Below are positions 34,976 to 46,973 of a stretch of 64,000 nucleotides of DNA, in pieces. Origin of the DNA: Plantago major (taxonomy: Eukaryota > Streptophyta > Magnoliopsida > Lamiales > Plantaginaceae). Location: contig CM048839.1 in assembly GCA_026545765.1 (NCBI GenBank), forward strand, positions 85,202,414 to 85,266,413, given 5' to 3'. The stretch's first letter is position 1; every line of letters starts with the position of its first letter. The translations under genes and the position numbers were made by a program. The notes beneath the pieces are model-generated. The model saw only the letters and a program-made list of their open reading frames with translations. It was not told where the DNA came from and did no database searches.

Positions 34976-36164
34976 ATTACTTTATAGCCACCTATCTCAA
35001 ATCAATAAGGACCTTTTCGTTTATTGACTTACTTTGTCTATTTTCCATCCATTGAAGTAAATGTGAAGATGTTATTGTATGCATGGATGATAGAACATCT
35101 ATATGAACTGAGTACCTACTGGATAAACAACTAATACATGTAGAATATATTTTCAAAATAGTATAGTTTGAACCTTTCCACTATCATTCAAATTTATTCC
35201 ATCCAATGGAGTATCATCTTGAGACCGTAAATGCTTGTTCGATTTAGACGATTTGTTATCCATCAGATTTTCAAATGTAACCAATTCCAAGCAAGAACTA
35301 TGCATGTTTATCAAATAAATAAAGCTTGCAATTAATCATGCGTCACATTTGACAACTAAAAGTAACAGTTGAAAATATAGGAAAAATTTCAACAGGAAAA
35401 TGTTGTTCGAAATCAAATATGTAATTAAAACATAGTTTGAAAGATATATTTTGAAAAAATCAAAATAAAATTAGAGCATAGCGACTACTAATGGATAAAA
35501 TTCTACATCAAATGCTTCAGTTTCTTCTATGATGCAAAAAAAAAAAAAAGATGCAAATCTATAATATATTTGTAGACTTAAGAGGTTAAATCACCAAAGA
35601 AAAATTCTCTTTAATTAATTAGTACATGTTGTCACTTAGGATTTCGAACCAATTCAGTTTTTAATTTGTCAGTTAAACCTTATTCACCTTATAGATAAAA
35701 AACATAAGACACAAATTTTGACGCCAAGCAATAACATTGGCCCCGTTGATCCCTAGAAACAGTATAAATACCACCACTATCTATTGACTCTATGTACTCA
35801 ACTGTAGCATCAAAATTAACTAATTTGATACCAAGATTAGGCGGCAACCAAGCTGCAGCCACAGTTGGCAATGCAACACCTAAAGATCTTTAACTGACTC
35901 TACTTATTTTATCCTTAATATAATGCATTAATAATCTAATAAAGTTAATTTTCAATCATAACAAACTCAATATATATAAATTGAAATTTATATTCAAAAT
36001 GTTCCATATAGTGAGTATATAAGATAGAAGGTAAAATTTGAATAAATAATGAGTAAAAAGTAGAAAACGTGTGAGAGTTCACGTAAATGTTGATAAGATG
36101 ATTATTTTTATTTAATCCAATATGTTACTTTATTGCTAATTTTTAAAGTGTCCATTTGTAATCG
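34976..36164. other. AT-rich stretch without an intact gene
   Basis: Mostly AT-rich with no coding frame of length. On the minus strand at about 35880-35740 a short frame has WLPPNLGIKLVNFDA and GGIYTVSRDQRG, which resemble the W-PP-G-K-N-D-A and GG-RD-G blocks of the RVT_3 RNase H domain of plant LINEs. This is a weak call and would only be a relic. The stretch ends at the truncation point of copia-B. Confidence 0.35.
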
Positions 36165-36824
36165 GACAAAGGAAAGGCAGTTGCAACCAAGCCTTCATGG
36201 GAAAAACAAGTCCAAAAGAAAACTGTGGGAAATGTCTCTGAAAAGAAACATAACATTGAGAAGTGCAATCACCCACAGTGCTATGTCTCTCAAAAAGAAA
36301 AAACTGCAGGAGCTGGCAAATTTTCTTATGTCACGTTTTCTGGAAAGAAAATTGATCATCCAGAGACTAGCAAAGCTGCTGAGAAGAGATCTCAGACAAC
36401 ATCAGGTGCTCGGAATGGTATTGGTTATAAACCTATTGGGAAACAACTTGCTCGCGAATACAAACAAGAGCAAGAACGATGGTTAGAGGCTAGAATTGTT
36501 CACAGCAATTATCAGAAGTGGAAGATAAATCAAGCCACTGAAAATCTGAATGCCAGGGCTAGAAGAAATCCGGTTAGGAAAGCTAAGTTTGATGAAAAGC
36601 AGACTCAGAAATCTGACAGGTATCTGAAAGCACCAAATGGAGCACCTAGGAACACACCAAGGAAGAAAATAGTTCTTAACAACAATGATACTAATCATTT
36701 AACTAAGATTCCTCCTTATGTTCCTGTTAGACAAAAGAATGTTCCTAAAAAATTCATTCAAAAGTGGATTCCTACTGGAAGATTCTTTAATCCAAATGGT
36801 TCCATTGTTGGTATAAGAACCTAA
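36165..36824 (+). pseudogene. gag: copia-B gag, C-terminal fragment
   Basis: Collinear with copia-A 3190-3837: KCNHPQC segment, basic Arg/Lys-rich stretch, then a TAA at the gag/protease boundary in the same position as in copia-A. The zinc knuckle and capsid region are absent. Confidence 0.85.
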
Positions 36825-36842
36825 TCTCCTGTTTCCTGTTTT

Positions 36843-39800
36843 GTGCAGAACACTCTAAAGACTAACTCAAAGTGGCATTTTGATAGTGGATGTGGGAAGC
36901 ACATGACAGGATACAAAGCAAATCTGATTAACTACAAAAAATGCAATGATGGACCAATTATCAGGTTTGCTGGAGGAGATGAAAATCCAACCATAGGTTT
37001 TAGCAATTTGAAGTTCGGCGCCCTCACAATCTCTGAAGTACTTCATGTAAAGGGATTGAAATATAATCTCCTAAGCATGAGTCAACTAGTAGACAAAGGG
37101 TACACTGTCAAGATCAAGTCAAAACTATGTAAAGTAATTGACAATGAGTCAAGCGAAGTCTTGGTTGCAAAGGCGTAAAGAAATCTTTATGTTCTTGATT
37201 GGGCATCCATACAACGAAGAATGTCTCATGGTGAGTCAATCTGCCACATGAAGAAAATTGGCTATGGCATAAAGAATGAGTCACTTGAATTTCAAAACTA
37301 CGAATAAACTAGCCAAGAAAGAGTTGGTGGTTGGTTTTACCCAAAATGGCATATAGAAAAGAAGGTGTATGCTCGACTTGCCAAATGGGAAAACAATCAA
37401 AACATCTTTCAAGTCTAAAACTAGACATTCCAGGTGAGAGGCCAACGCAAATGTTACATATGGATCTGTTGAATCCTCGGTAACTAGTTATGCGGGAAAG
37501 AAGTATGTGCAGTTGTTGTTGATGATTACTCAAGATTCACTTGGGTTGTCTTTCTCAAACACAAATCGATGCAAGGGTTGAGATACCTAACTTCTTTGAA
37601 TAAGCTCAAGTCATGAAAATGACAAGGTATCATGTCGAATGCAGACCATATGGTACTGAGTTTGTGAACCAGTACATCAAAGAGTTTTGTACTTGCAAAG
37701 GTATATAACATCAACTATCTTCTGTAAGGACACCACAACAAAATGGTGTTGCTGAAAGAAAGAATAGGACCCTGAAAGAAGCAGCAAGAACAATGCTTGC
37801 TGACACTGAAATAAGTGGGATCTATTGGGTTGAAGCTGTAAACACAGCATGCTACGCTCAAAATAGATGTCTGATTAACAAACACCATGACAAAACTCCG
37901 TACAAGCTTTTCATTGGTAGACCCCCTAGTATCAAACATCTAAGGGTGTTTGGTTGCAGATGTTTCGTTCTTAACAATGGAAAAGAATACTTGAGAACAT
38001 TTCAACCAAAGGCAGATGAAGGGCTATTTCTTGGTTATTCTCTGAATAGCAAAGCCTACAGAATCTACAACAAATGAACACAAAATATCGAAGAATCTAT
38101 TCACGTAGTATTCTATGAAGGAAACAAGAAAGTACTCTTAAATGATGATCTCTCAGATAGGTTCAAAGAACTAATGATTAAAGATTCTGAAAAAGGATTC
38201 TCAGAAGGAAACAATTCTATCATTCAAATAGAGGATGAGTCTGACGATGAAAAGCAACCTATGCTTAGTATCAACCAGATGACTCTAAGACATGATGAAG
38301 AATTTCCTATGAGAATTCCAGAAATGGAACGAACTCGAGAACCTTCATCATGAAAAGGTATCTGAAAATGAGATTGCTGAAATGCAAGATCCAGATATCC
38401 CTAACACTGAAAAAGTGTTAGATATCCATGACATTTCCCATGTGTCAGATATCCCAGATACTGCACAAGTATCTCATCAAGATCATATTGATTCACATTC
38501 AAATCAAATTGATATTGATCCTACTAGTTCAAAACCCATTATGAAATGATAAGAAATCATCCTTCAAAAGATGTTATTGGTCCCATAGACCAAGGAGTTA
38601 GAACTAGAAGATCAATCGCTGAAAATGCAAGTTGTCTCTATGGATGTTTCATCTCAAAAATTGAACCAAAGACTATAGAAGAAGCATTAAAAGATCAAGA
38701 TTGGATCTCTGCAATGCAAGAAGAGTTGGATCAATTTGAGAGAAACAAAGTCTGGAAACTGGTTCCATTTGTTGACGGAATATCTGGTGAAACAAAATGA
38801 ATGAATCTGGTGAAATAACCAGAAACAAAGCTAGGTTGGTTGCCAAGGGATTCACCTAGACTGAAGGACTAGATTTTGATGAATCTTATGCACCAGTTGC
38901 AAGATTGGATGCAATAAGACTCGTTCTAGCCTTTGCAGCTCATAATGACTTTACAGTTTATCAGATGGATGTCAAGAGTGCATTTCTAAATGGTGAACTG
39001 GCTGAGGAAGTCTATGTTGAGCAACCACCAGGTTTTGAAGTTTCCTCAGAAAATAGGATGGTCTATAAGCTTCAAAAAGCTCTGTATGGGCTGAAACAAG
39101 CTCCAAGAGTATGGTATCATACATTGGCCAGATACCTACTAGAAAGTGGCTTCAAGAAAGGAGATGTTGACAAAACACTCTTCACACTGAACCATGACGG
39201 GAAACTGCTTTTAGTTCAAGTATATGTTGATGACATTATATTTGGATCTAAAGACAAGCAACTTTGTGAAGATTTTGCTGAACTCATGAAATGTAAATTT
39301 GAGATGAGCATGATGGGAGAATTGAATTACTTCCTAGGGCTGCAATTCAAGCAACTCAATGATGGAATATTCATTAGTCAAACAAAGTATGCAAAGGACA
39401 TGCTCAATAAATTTAATCTAAAGCCTTCTGAAAAGAATGCTAAGATACCGATGAGCATCGGAACCAAAATGACCTACACTGAATCTGACAAGAGTGTTGA
39501 AGAACACAAGTATAGGAAATTGATTGGATCACTACTTTACCTCACTGCAAGTAGACCTGATATTCAATATGCAGTTGGAGTGTGTGCTAGATTTCAGACA
39601 AATCCAATGTAGTCACACTACAACATTGCTATGAAAATATTAAGATATGTAAAAGGTACTGTAGAAGTTGGATTGTGGTATCCAAAAGAGAGTGGATTGA
39701 GTTTGGTTGGCTATTAGGATCTTGACTATCTTTGGATCATTGCTTGATAGAAAAAGCACCTCAGGAACTTGTCAATTTCTTGGTGCTAGATTAATATCAT

Positions 39801-40177
39801 GGTTCAGCAAGAAACAAAATTCAATTGCCACATCAACCACAGAGGTTGAATATATTGCTGCTGGGTGTTGTGCTTCACAGATATTGTGGATACAACAACA
39901 ACTCAAAGACTATGGACTCAATGAAGAGAAAACTACCATTTTCTGTGACAACACAAGTGCCATTGCCATAACTCAGAATCCTAAGTTTCATGCAAGAACA
40001 AAGCACATTGATGTTAGACACCACTTCATCAGAGACCATGTTGAAAAAGGCAATATAGAGATACTCAAGATTGGCACTGAAGACCAACTTGCAGATATCT
40101 TCACTAAGCCACTACAAGAAACTAGATTCTTAGACTTAAGACACAGTCTTGGACTAATGGAGCTACCAAAGAACTGA
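36843..40177 (+). pseudogene. pol: copia-B pol (broken)
   Basis: Protease with DSGCGKHMT (about 36880-36906), integrase (37450-38080), linker, RT with YVDD at 39223-39234, and RNase H to the stop at 40175-40177. The integrase N-terminal half (37150-37700) is scrambled by many 1-2 base losses relative to copia-A, several of them CTG or CAG reading as CG. Other breaks: TGA near 38077, a frameshift near 38330, a frame-changing deletion near 38797 identical to that in copia-A, TAG near 38859, TAG near 39610. RT itself is open for 235 codons. Confidence 0.88.
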
Positions 40178-40217
40178 AAAAGTTCAGAAAAGAGATATCA
40201 AAGAAGAGAGAAAAGGT

Positions 40218-40265
40218 ATCTGGAACGGGTATCCAGAGAAGAGGAATCTGGAACGGGTATCCAGA
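40218..40265 (+). repeat. Two 28-bp hairpin repeats after pol
   Basis: ATCTGGAACGGGTATCCAGA at 40218-40237 and 40246-40265, again at a 28-bp period. Copia-A has three. Confidence 0.88.
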
Positions 40266-40762
40266 AACTAAAGGCTAAAGGGTAAAACGGCTGTTCAACG
40301 ATTTCTGAGACGGGTACTCAGATATCTGGATCACTCAGTAAGGGGGAACACAAAATAGATTAGTACAGCTGACTGCATTCAACTACTCTCTTGAAATTTG
40401 TATCATTACTATCTTTGTGTAAAACTTGGACAAATACTAAGTGTGAGATAGACTCAGATGCAAACAGTGTTCTTAGGCACATAGAGAAATGTTATTCAGA
40501 TAGCTAATAGCCAAAATTCATTAAACGGACACAATTACATTTGTTAATTGTGATCATTGCTGAAGAAGCGATGGTGACCCTTGATGAATTGGGCGATTGA
40601 TCTTTACGGCAGAGATTAACTCTCAGTAAATAGTGGGTATTGAAATTCGCAGGCCCACTATGCATTTAATGCCGAACAAGCTTTTGCTCACGCCTGCCTG
40701 CAATTCACAGATACTTACACACAAAATCAATTTGTATGTATATGTCTGTGGAGATTACATTG

Positions 40763-40773
40763 CTATATATATG
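40763..40773 (+). promoter_or_regulatory. Candidate internal promoter of the copia-B 3' gene
   Basis: CTATATATATG, 194 bp upstream of the ATG at 40967, inside a conserved block (GGGATTTTGGCAAAAG follows). Matches copia-A 7783-7793. Confidence 0.45.
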
Positions 40774-40966
40774 GGATTTTGGCAAAAGAAATTACTTTCG
40801 CCTAATCCAACATACAGACTTGCACAAGAATAGCAAAATTATCTTCTTCTATTTCTCTGCAAATTTCTTTAACCTCTGCAAATCTCTGTTAGTTTTTCTG
40901 CAAAGAATCACTAATCTCTAACCCAAACATCTTTCAAACTTCGAAAAACTTACACTATATAAAGAG

Positions 40967-43900
40967 ATGGCTCCTAAGCGTTTGTCTACACAGAAACCCC
41001 AATCTTCTATCACTGGTACTGCTGAAAAGCAAGCACCAGAGTTGGTAATAGTAAACAATCGATTGGTAGGAGACTTTAATCCCGATCATTGGACTTCAAA
41101 TCACAGGATGATTTGGGGTGGTGCCATGATTGAGGAATACCTCACGGCTGCTGTTGAAAACCAAGCCGATAGGAAACTGATCCTTGACATGCTTGAAAAG
41201 GCACAAATCAAGGGTTTTCTATCTGCTCTTCCCAGTGGAATCTCTTCACTAGATGTGTTAGAATTCTACAATAATTCCAAGATTATATCCTGTGTTTCTG
41301 AAGGCACTGCAATAGTGTCTATAAAGACTTCAGTCCATGGAAAGGAAATCCTTCTGGACTTAACAACTTTCTGCAAGTTGTTTGAACTTCAAAATCTTGG
41401 AAAGGATTTTGAAATAGACACCAAGGATGATTATCTCCTTGAAGGTGTAAAACATCTGTACAGTGGCGTGTGATCTTGAAAAATCAGATACACCCACTGA
41501 TTTCAAGCTTGCTGACATCAGAACCAGACATCTGTTGGTTCACTAGGATGTGTTGGCATGCATTCTTCACATATGCTTTGATGGTCTACAAGGAGGTGCT
41601 GACCAGATAAGCCAAGAACGCTGGATGATGATGTTCTTGCTACAACAACAAGACAAAAGGCTGGAAAACCCTTTTAATTGGGGGAAGTACGCCTTCATGA
41701 AATTTGTGAAGAAGATTCAAGGCTTTGAGCCTACAATCGCTAAGGGACTTGCTGAGCCAAAGGCCACAGTAAGCTATGGTCTGAAGATATGCTACTTACT
41801 GGAATGTCTTGGCATTGAGCTCAGAGAGACGGCAGATATTGCCAACAGTAACCTACTCTACAAATATGAGTATACAAACATGATGAAAAAGGTTACTGGA
41901 TCTCAGAAAGGTTCCAAGAAACGAAAGACTGAAGAGGTATCTGAGGGAAAAGTTGCGACCAAGAAGCCCAGAACTTCACGGAAGAAGTCTGCTGGCAAAT
42001 CAGAAGGCACACCCATTAAGGTTGTCGATTCCCAGATACCTGACGTCGCTGCAGATGAATTCATCAATGAAGATGAACTCATCAATGCTGCAAAAGAGGC
42101 ATCGGCTACTGAACAAGTAGACTCAGCAAGAGAAAGTGCTTTCAGAAATGTGAAGACTATTACAGAAAGCCTTGCTGATGAACTCATAAATACTGCCAAA
42201 AGTAGTGAAAGATACCAAGCCCTATCTGCAGAAACCGCAGGAATTATGGACCAATCAGTTCCTAATGCTGATGAAAGCTCTGATGATGAAGATGATGAAC
42301 TAGTCATCTCTCAAGTCCTAGAAAAATCGAAATGGGCAAAGGTTACTGAAATAGTAACTAGTGTAGAGGTATCTGAAGAAGAACCTACACCACAGGTTGC
42401 TGAACAAGCACTTATAGCAAAGGTTGTTGGTGCCATCACACCATCAGGGACAATCACATATGCACAACTTCAAGAAGCCCTGATGAGTGGTGACCTAGTA
42501 TTGGCTGACGCTGATGTCAACGCCAAACTTAAAGATCTGGAAGAGCTCTCAAATGCTCAAACGTCTGCTTCCAGACAACCACAACAACCACAACCACAAC
42601 AACCACAACCACAAGTGGTTGATGAAATGGTAAATGAAGTTCATTTCGACATGCCAGCAATGCAGTATGCTGAAGAAAATCCTGCAAATGAGCAGGTTCC
42701 CCAACTCCAAGAGAGGGATCAAACTGAGACACCTACTCAGAATGATCAACCAGGGGAGGCAACTGAGTTAGCCACTCAGGAAAAGGTTGAAGTACCTCAA
42801 ACTTCCAATAAAGAAGCAACACTGGAACAACGAGACCAACTCATGGAAGGGTCACAAGTTTCAGAGACTACTCAGCCTGACATTGCTCAGGTAGCTGAAT
42901 AGTTTGTACTTGTGAATTTCTTTGTGTTTTTTGTCTTGTTAACTAATAAAAATTCTTTGTTGCAGGCTGAATTAGAAACAAAAGAGCAAGAGGAAGCTGC
43001 AAAGCTTGCCTCAGAATCTGAGAAGGAGGCCTCCATAGCCTCACCAATTAAGGAACAGGAGCCTGTCTCACAGGTAGAAGACAGTTCCTTAAGATATAAC
43101 ATCTCAGATATGTGCTTTATACACTTGACTAATACTATTAAGTGTTTGTTTCTAATAGGATCCAACTGAGAAGAAAAATGAAGAGACTAAAAAGTCTCTC
43201 TCTTCAGAAAAGAATCCAGAGACTTCCAAGGTCTCTGAGGAACAAGTATCTGAACCTTCTGCAGAGAAGGTATATCATTCAAATATCTATAATCTTCAAA
43301 GACAAATCTCTGATCATTTTTCTCAAACTAACACTGTCTACTTAAACAGGTTCAAAAAGAAGTAGAAGTTGCTGGGGAGTTGCCCGCTCAATCCCCACAA
43401 CCAATGGAAATTGATGAGGCGTCAAAACCTTCATCACAAGAAAAATTTCCACAGACTGCACAAGTCTCTAAGCAACAAGTATCTGAGCCTCCAATAGTGG
43501 AGGTAATTGACCTCTCAGATATCTGAGTTTGAAAATAGAATTTTTCTTGATAAAATTTCCTAAGTGTTATGTTTCTAATCTCAGGTTCAAGGAGAAAGAA
43601 AGATCACAGAGGATCAGACTTCCCAGTCTCCTGCTCATATCCAGATATCTGAGGCACCTGGAACCTCAGTAGTCCAAGCCTCTGAGCCTGTTGCTGTTGC
43701 ACAGGTAACACAGATACTTGACTACTCTAAAACTCAGATATCTAAACAAGTTTTGAAACAAACTCAAAACTCTTTCTTTCAGGCTGAAAGTAGTGCCAAG
43801 AAGGAGTCAAATGATGACTATGAGAACCTTCTTCCCTTCTTCAAGACTCATACCTTGCCAAAGCATATTCAATGCTTCAAGAAATGGCAGAGGTTAAGGT

Positions 43901-46582
43901 GCTCTGATCTCTCTGAAATACTGAGAATCACAGATCAACCAACAAGACGAGCACGAGCTCTTGACCTGGAAAACTACATGCATGCCATGTTCCCTCCTGA
44001 ACAATATCAGGTTGCGACCCTAATGCATAAGGATTTTTCCAAGAAAGTGGCACACAAATTGGTGCAAGCCTTCAAACAGGCAGATGGTCAGACAAGATTA
44101 CAGATGGCATTCAAGCCAGTCCTGCCCCAGACACTACAATTTATTCCTTCTGAACAAGAAGAGGTTAATGGGCAGAAGATCTCTATTCCTGAAGTGATTA
44201 ATCTTGTATCTGAAGACGATGAGGAGGAAGAAATAGATGAGAATAACTTTGATGAACCACCCTCTGACCATCACAAAAAGAATGATGATGATATGACGGA
44301 TGATGATGCCCCTGCTCCAGGGACAGGAGGAATTCCACAAGGAAACAATGCCTCAGCTGCTGAAAAGCACACTGAGAGGACATCACAGCAATCCCCTCCT
44401 CCATCTCCTTAGAAATCCACTTATCCTTCACAGCAATCCCAACAACAAAAAGACACTACTGAACAAGTAGTTGAGCACTATGAGAAAACAACTCAGAAGA
44501 TATTAAATACTCAGCAGGCGCTCAACTCAAACAACTGTTGGAAGAAGAGCAACAGCTCCATCTTCAACTTGAAGTAGAGCTAGTTAAATCCAGAGATAAG
44601 CTCAATCAACTACAAGACCAATACTTACAAGAGACAATAGCTTACTCTGAGGTTAAAGAGCTCCAGGATGCTGTAAATGCTATTGCTAAGGAGCTAGATA
44701 CTGAAGAAGTATCTAAAGAAAAGCATGATGCTAAGGCTGCATCACCATCAAAAGAAAAACCATCCTCCTCTCAAAAAGGAAAGAAGCCCATCTCTGAGAT
44801 GGTTGCTGGACTGGAAAATCTTGAAAATGTCCAAGAGGATGAAGATCACTGGGCTGATGACTCAGATGATGAAGAAGACAAGACTTTGACAGAACACCGC
44901 AATGAACACTTGACGATTTCTCATCTTAAAAGGAAGCTAATTGCTCCAGAAGTTTTCAACAAACTGCCAAATGTCCACTCCCATGAATATATGAATAGAT
45001 ATCAAGTTTTGGCACATCTTAAAAGGGAGATGTCTTCACAAAACAAAGATGCAATTGCCTCCGTCCCCTCAAATATGCAGAAATTCACTGAGCTCATCAC
45101 TTAGAGAACAACCAGTATGATCATTGCTCAGAAGGATCTGGGAATGGTAAGGGACAATGATGTGTCACTAGCTGAAAAAGCTTTTCATGAGGCAAGTTAC
45201 TTCTTTGGAAGCAGATGCCATACTAGGCCCATTGGCAGAGCTCACTGATAAGGAAAATGGACTTATCAAAAAAAATCAGGAGCTCAAGGCTAAACTTCAA
45301 AAGTTGGTCACTGCCTACAACTACTTGCAAAAGAATTTTGAGTCCCTCTCAGATTCTTTTGTGGTACTTAGTCAGTCAACAATGACTAAGGGGGAAGAAT
45401 TTGGATGTCAAGATCAGGGGGGAGGAAAGAAGAAATCTAGAATTGGTGCCGCTCAGAAAGGAAGAGGAAACAAGAAAACTTCCCAGCCACCACTCAGAAT
45501 AGATGATCCCTCATCAAATCAAGCTGCTTTGCAAATAGTAACTACTTCCCAGCAGCCAACTGAAGAAACTACAATGGTAACAAGGGCCATGGAAAAAAGA
45601 CCTCCAAGGAGTACCAAGCCTCCAAGGGAGAAGACAAGTAAGAGGGATTGATGAATCTTCTGAAGAAGAAGAAGAAGGCCAAATCAAATCCCTGGGCAAT
45701 GAAGAAGGCTGCAAAAGTCTCACAAGAATTAATCTTGATGATGATGAAGAGACTGATGAAGATGAAGCTCCTGTTCACAGAAAAAGGAAAATTGATAGCC
45801 TAACTGAGCCCATAGCTGCAAAGCCTTTAGCAGCTAAAACACCCTCTGGAAATACCAAGTCAATCCAGGGTGGTTCTTCAAGCAATCCCCCAAAGGAGAA
45901 TTCTAGACAAAGAAGGAACAGGCTGAGAGCTGAACAAAGAAAACTTCAACTACCACTCAGGCGTGAAGAAGCCAAGATTGAGTATGTGAAGACCAACAAT
46001 GATTCCTCTGTCTGCAGGTGCATTAATCAGAAGAATGGCTACTAGATTCTGGAACTCAAGCACCTACTGGTAGATTCAAGGTTTCCAGAACCAATCCATA
46101 AACAACTCATGGCATGGAGAAAAGATAAGCCAATCTTGATTAACACCAACCACATCAAAGCATGGTTGGATTTTGAAGTAATCAAGAGAACAGAAGCCAT
46201 GAAGAAGGACCTCTCTGATGAATGTCCTTATGGAAAGCCAGATGATGTGCACAGAATTCCCAACATTACTGGAACAGGCACAAGAGCAAGACTTGCAGTG
46301 GAACCCTATGAGTCCTTCTACTTAACTGAAGATCAATACAAGGGTGACATCAGATATCTGAAGATCATCTATGAATACTTCAAGCTATCAGATATCAGAA
46401 TCGAGCATGCCTGAAAGTGGGGAAAGTATCTGTGGGTCAAGCATTTTGTCAAAAGAAATCCCACCAAAATCTACAAGGAAGTCTATGGATTTGCCAGAGA
46501 TACAGAGATGATTGTCAGAACTCTTCTCTATGACTACTCTGATGATATCAAAAGGTTTGGTGATAGGAAATTTGCAGACTGA
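40967..46582 (+). pseudogene. Multi-exon 3' (env-position) gene, single copy
   Basis: Best copy of this gene; function unknown. Exons: 40967-42890, 42966-43073, 43159-43269, 43350-43502, 43585-43704 and 43783 to the TGA at 46580. The four short exons are 36, 37, 51 and 40 codons, all phase 0, and each ends with an SEP/QEP-type motif shortly before a final Gln, Lys or Glu. Introns are 75-85 bp with GTA donors and AG acceptors. Predicted product: Lys-rich start, globular region, KKRK basic patch, acidic and Gln-rich low complexity, second globular block (LLPFFKTHTLPKH, then WQRLRCSDLSEIL), acidic run, coiled coil, basic stretch, terminal domain. No signal peptide or membrane segment. Breaks: 2-bp loss near 41467, TAG 44410, frameshift near 44515, TAG 45102, frameshift near 45200 and stops near 45650 and 46043. 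Confidence 0.75.
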
Positions 46583-46973
46583 TCCATGGAACTGTTTTGA
46601 AGACTTGAAGATTTTTGAAGACTTGAAGACTTGTCATTTAGAATGTTCACTTGGAGCTTGGTAACTCCTGTTGTTCTATTTGACTAAGTAGTTTCTGTGA
46701 TTTTGTTGATTGATCTTTTCTGTTAAATCTTGAAAAAGTTATCTGTAAGCTTTCTCTGTATCATATCTGATGAACTTACTCTCAGATATCATTTTCTATA
46801 AAAGATAACTTATCAGCAAAGATCACACCTTGTGATTTGGTTGATGTTTACTTTCTGCACTTAATTATATGAATTAAAAGATCATAACAAATGATTAAGT
46901 GGTGGATTGTTTTCTCATCCAGATTTGTAATAGGTCAGATAGTCATCGTTGACTGATCAAAATGGGGGAAATT
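46583..46973 (+). other. copia-B 3' untranslated stretch and polypurine tract
   Basis: GAAGACTTGAAG repeats near 46600-46630, T-rich sequence, then AAAATGGGGGAAATT (46959-46973) directly before the LTR. Collinear with copia-A 22990-23379. Confidence 0.75.

Larger units (their letters stand above)
40178..40966 (+). other. copia-B spacer between pol and the 3' gene
   Basis: Collinear with copia-A 7169-7967 and without a coding frame. It has two hairpin repeats, a TATA box and a pyrimidine-rich leader before the ATG at 40967. Confidence 0.7.

Noticed and set aside
27540-36160. Active host PIF1 helicase gene
   Set aside because: The motifs are scattered over several frames with stops, the Walker A lysine motif is altered, and Helitron termini flank the fragments.
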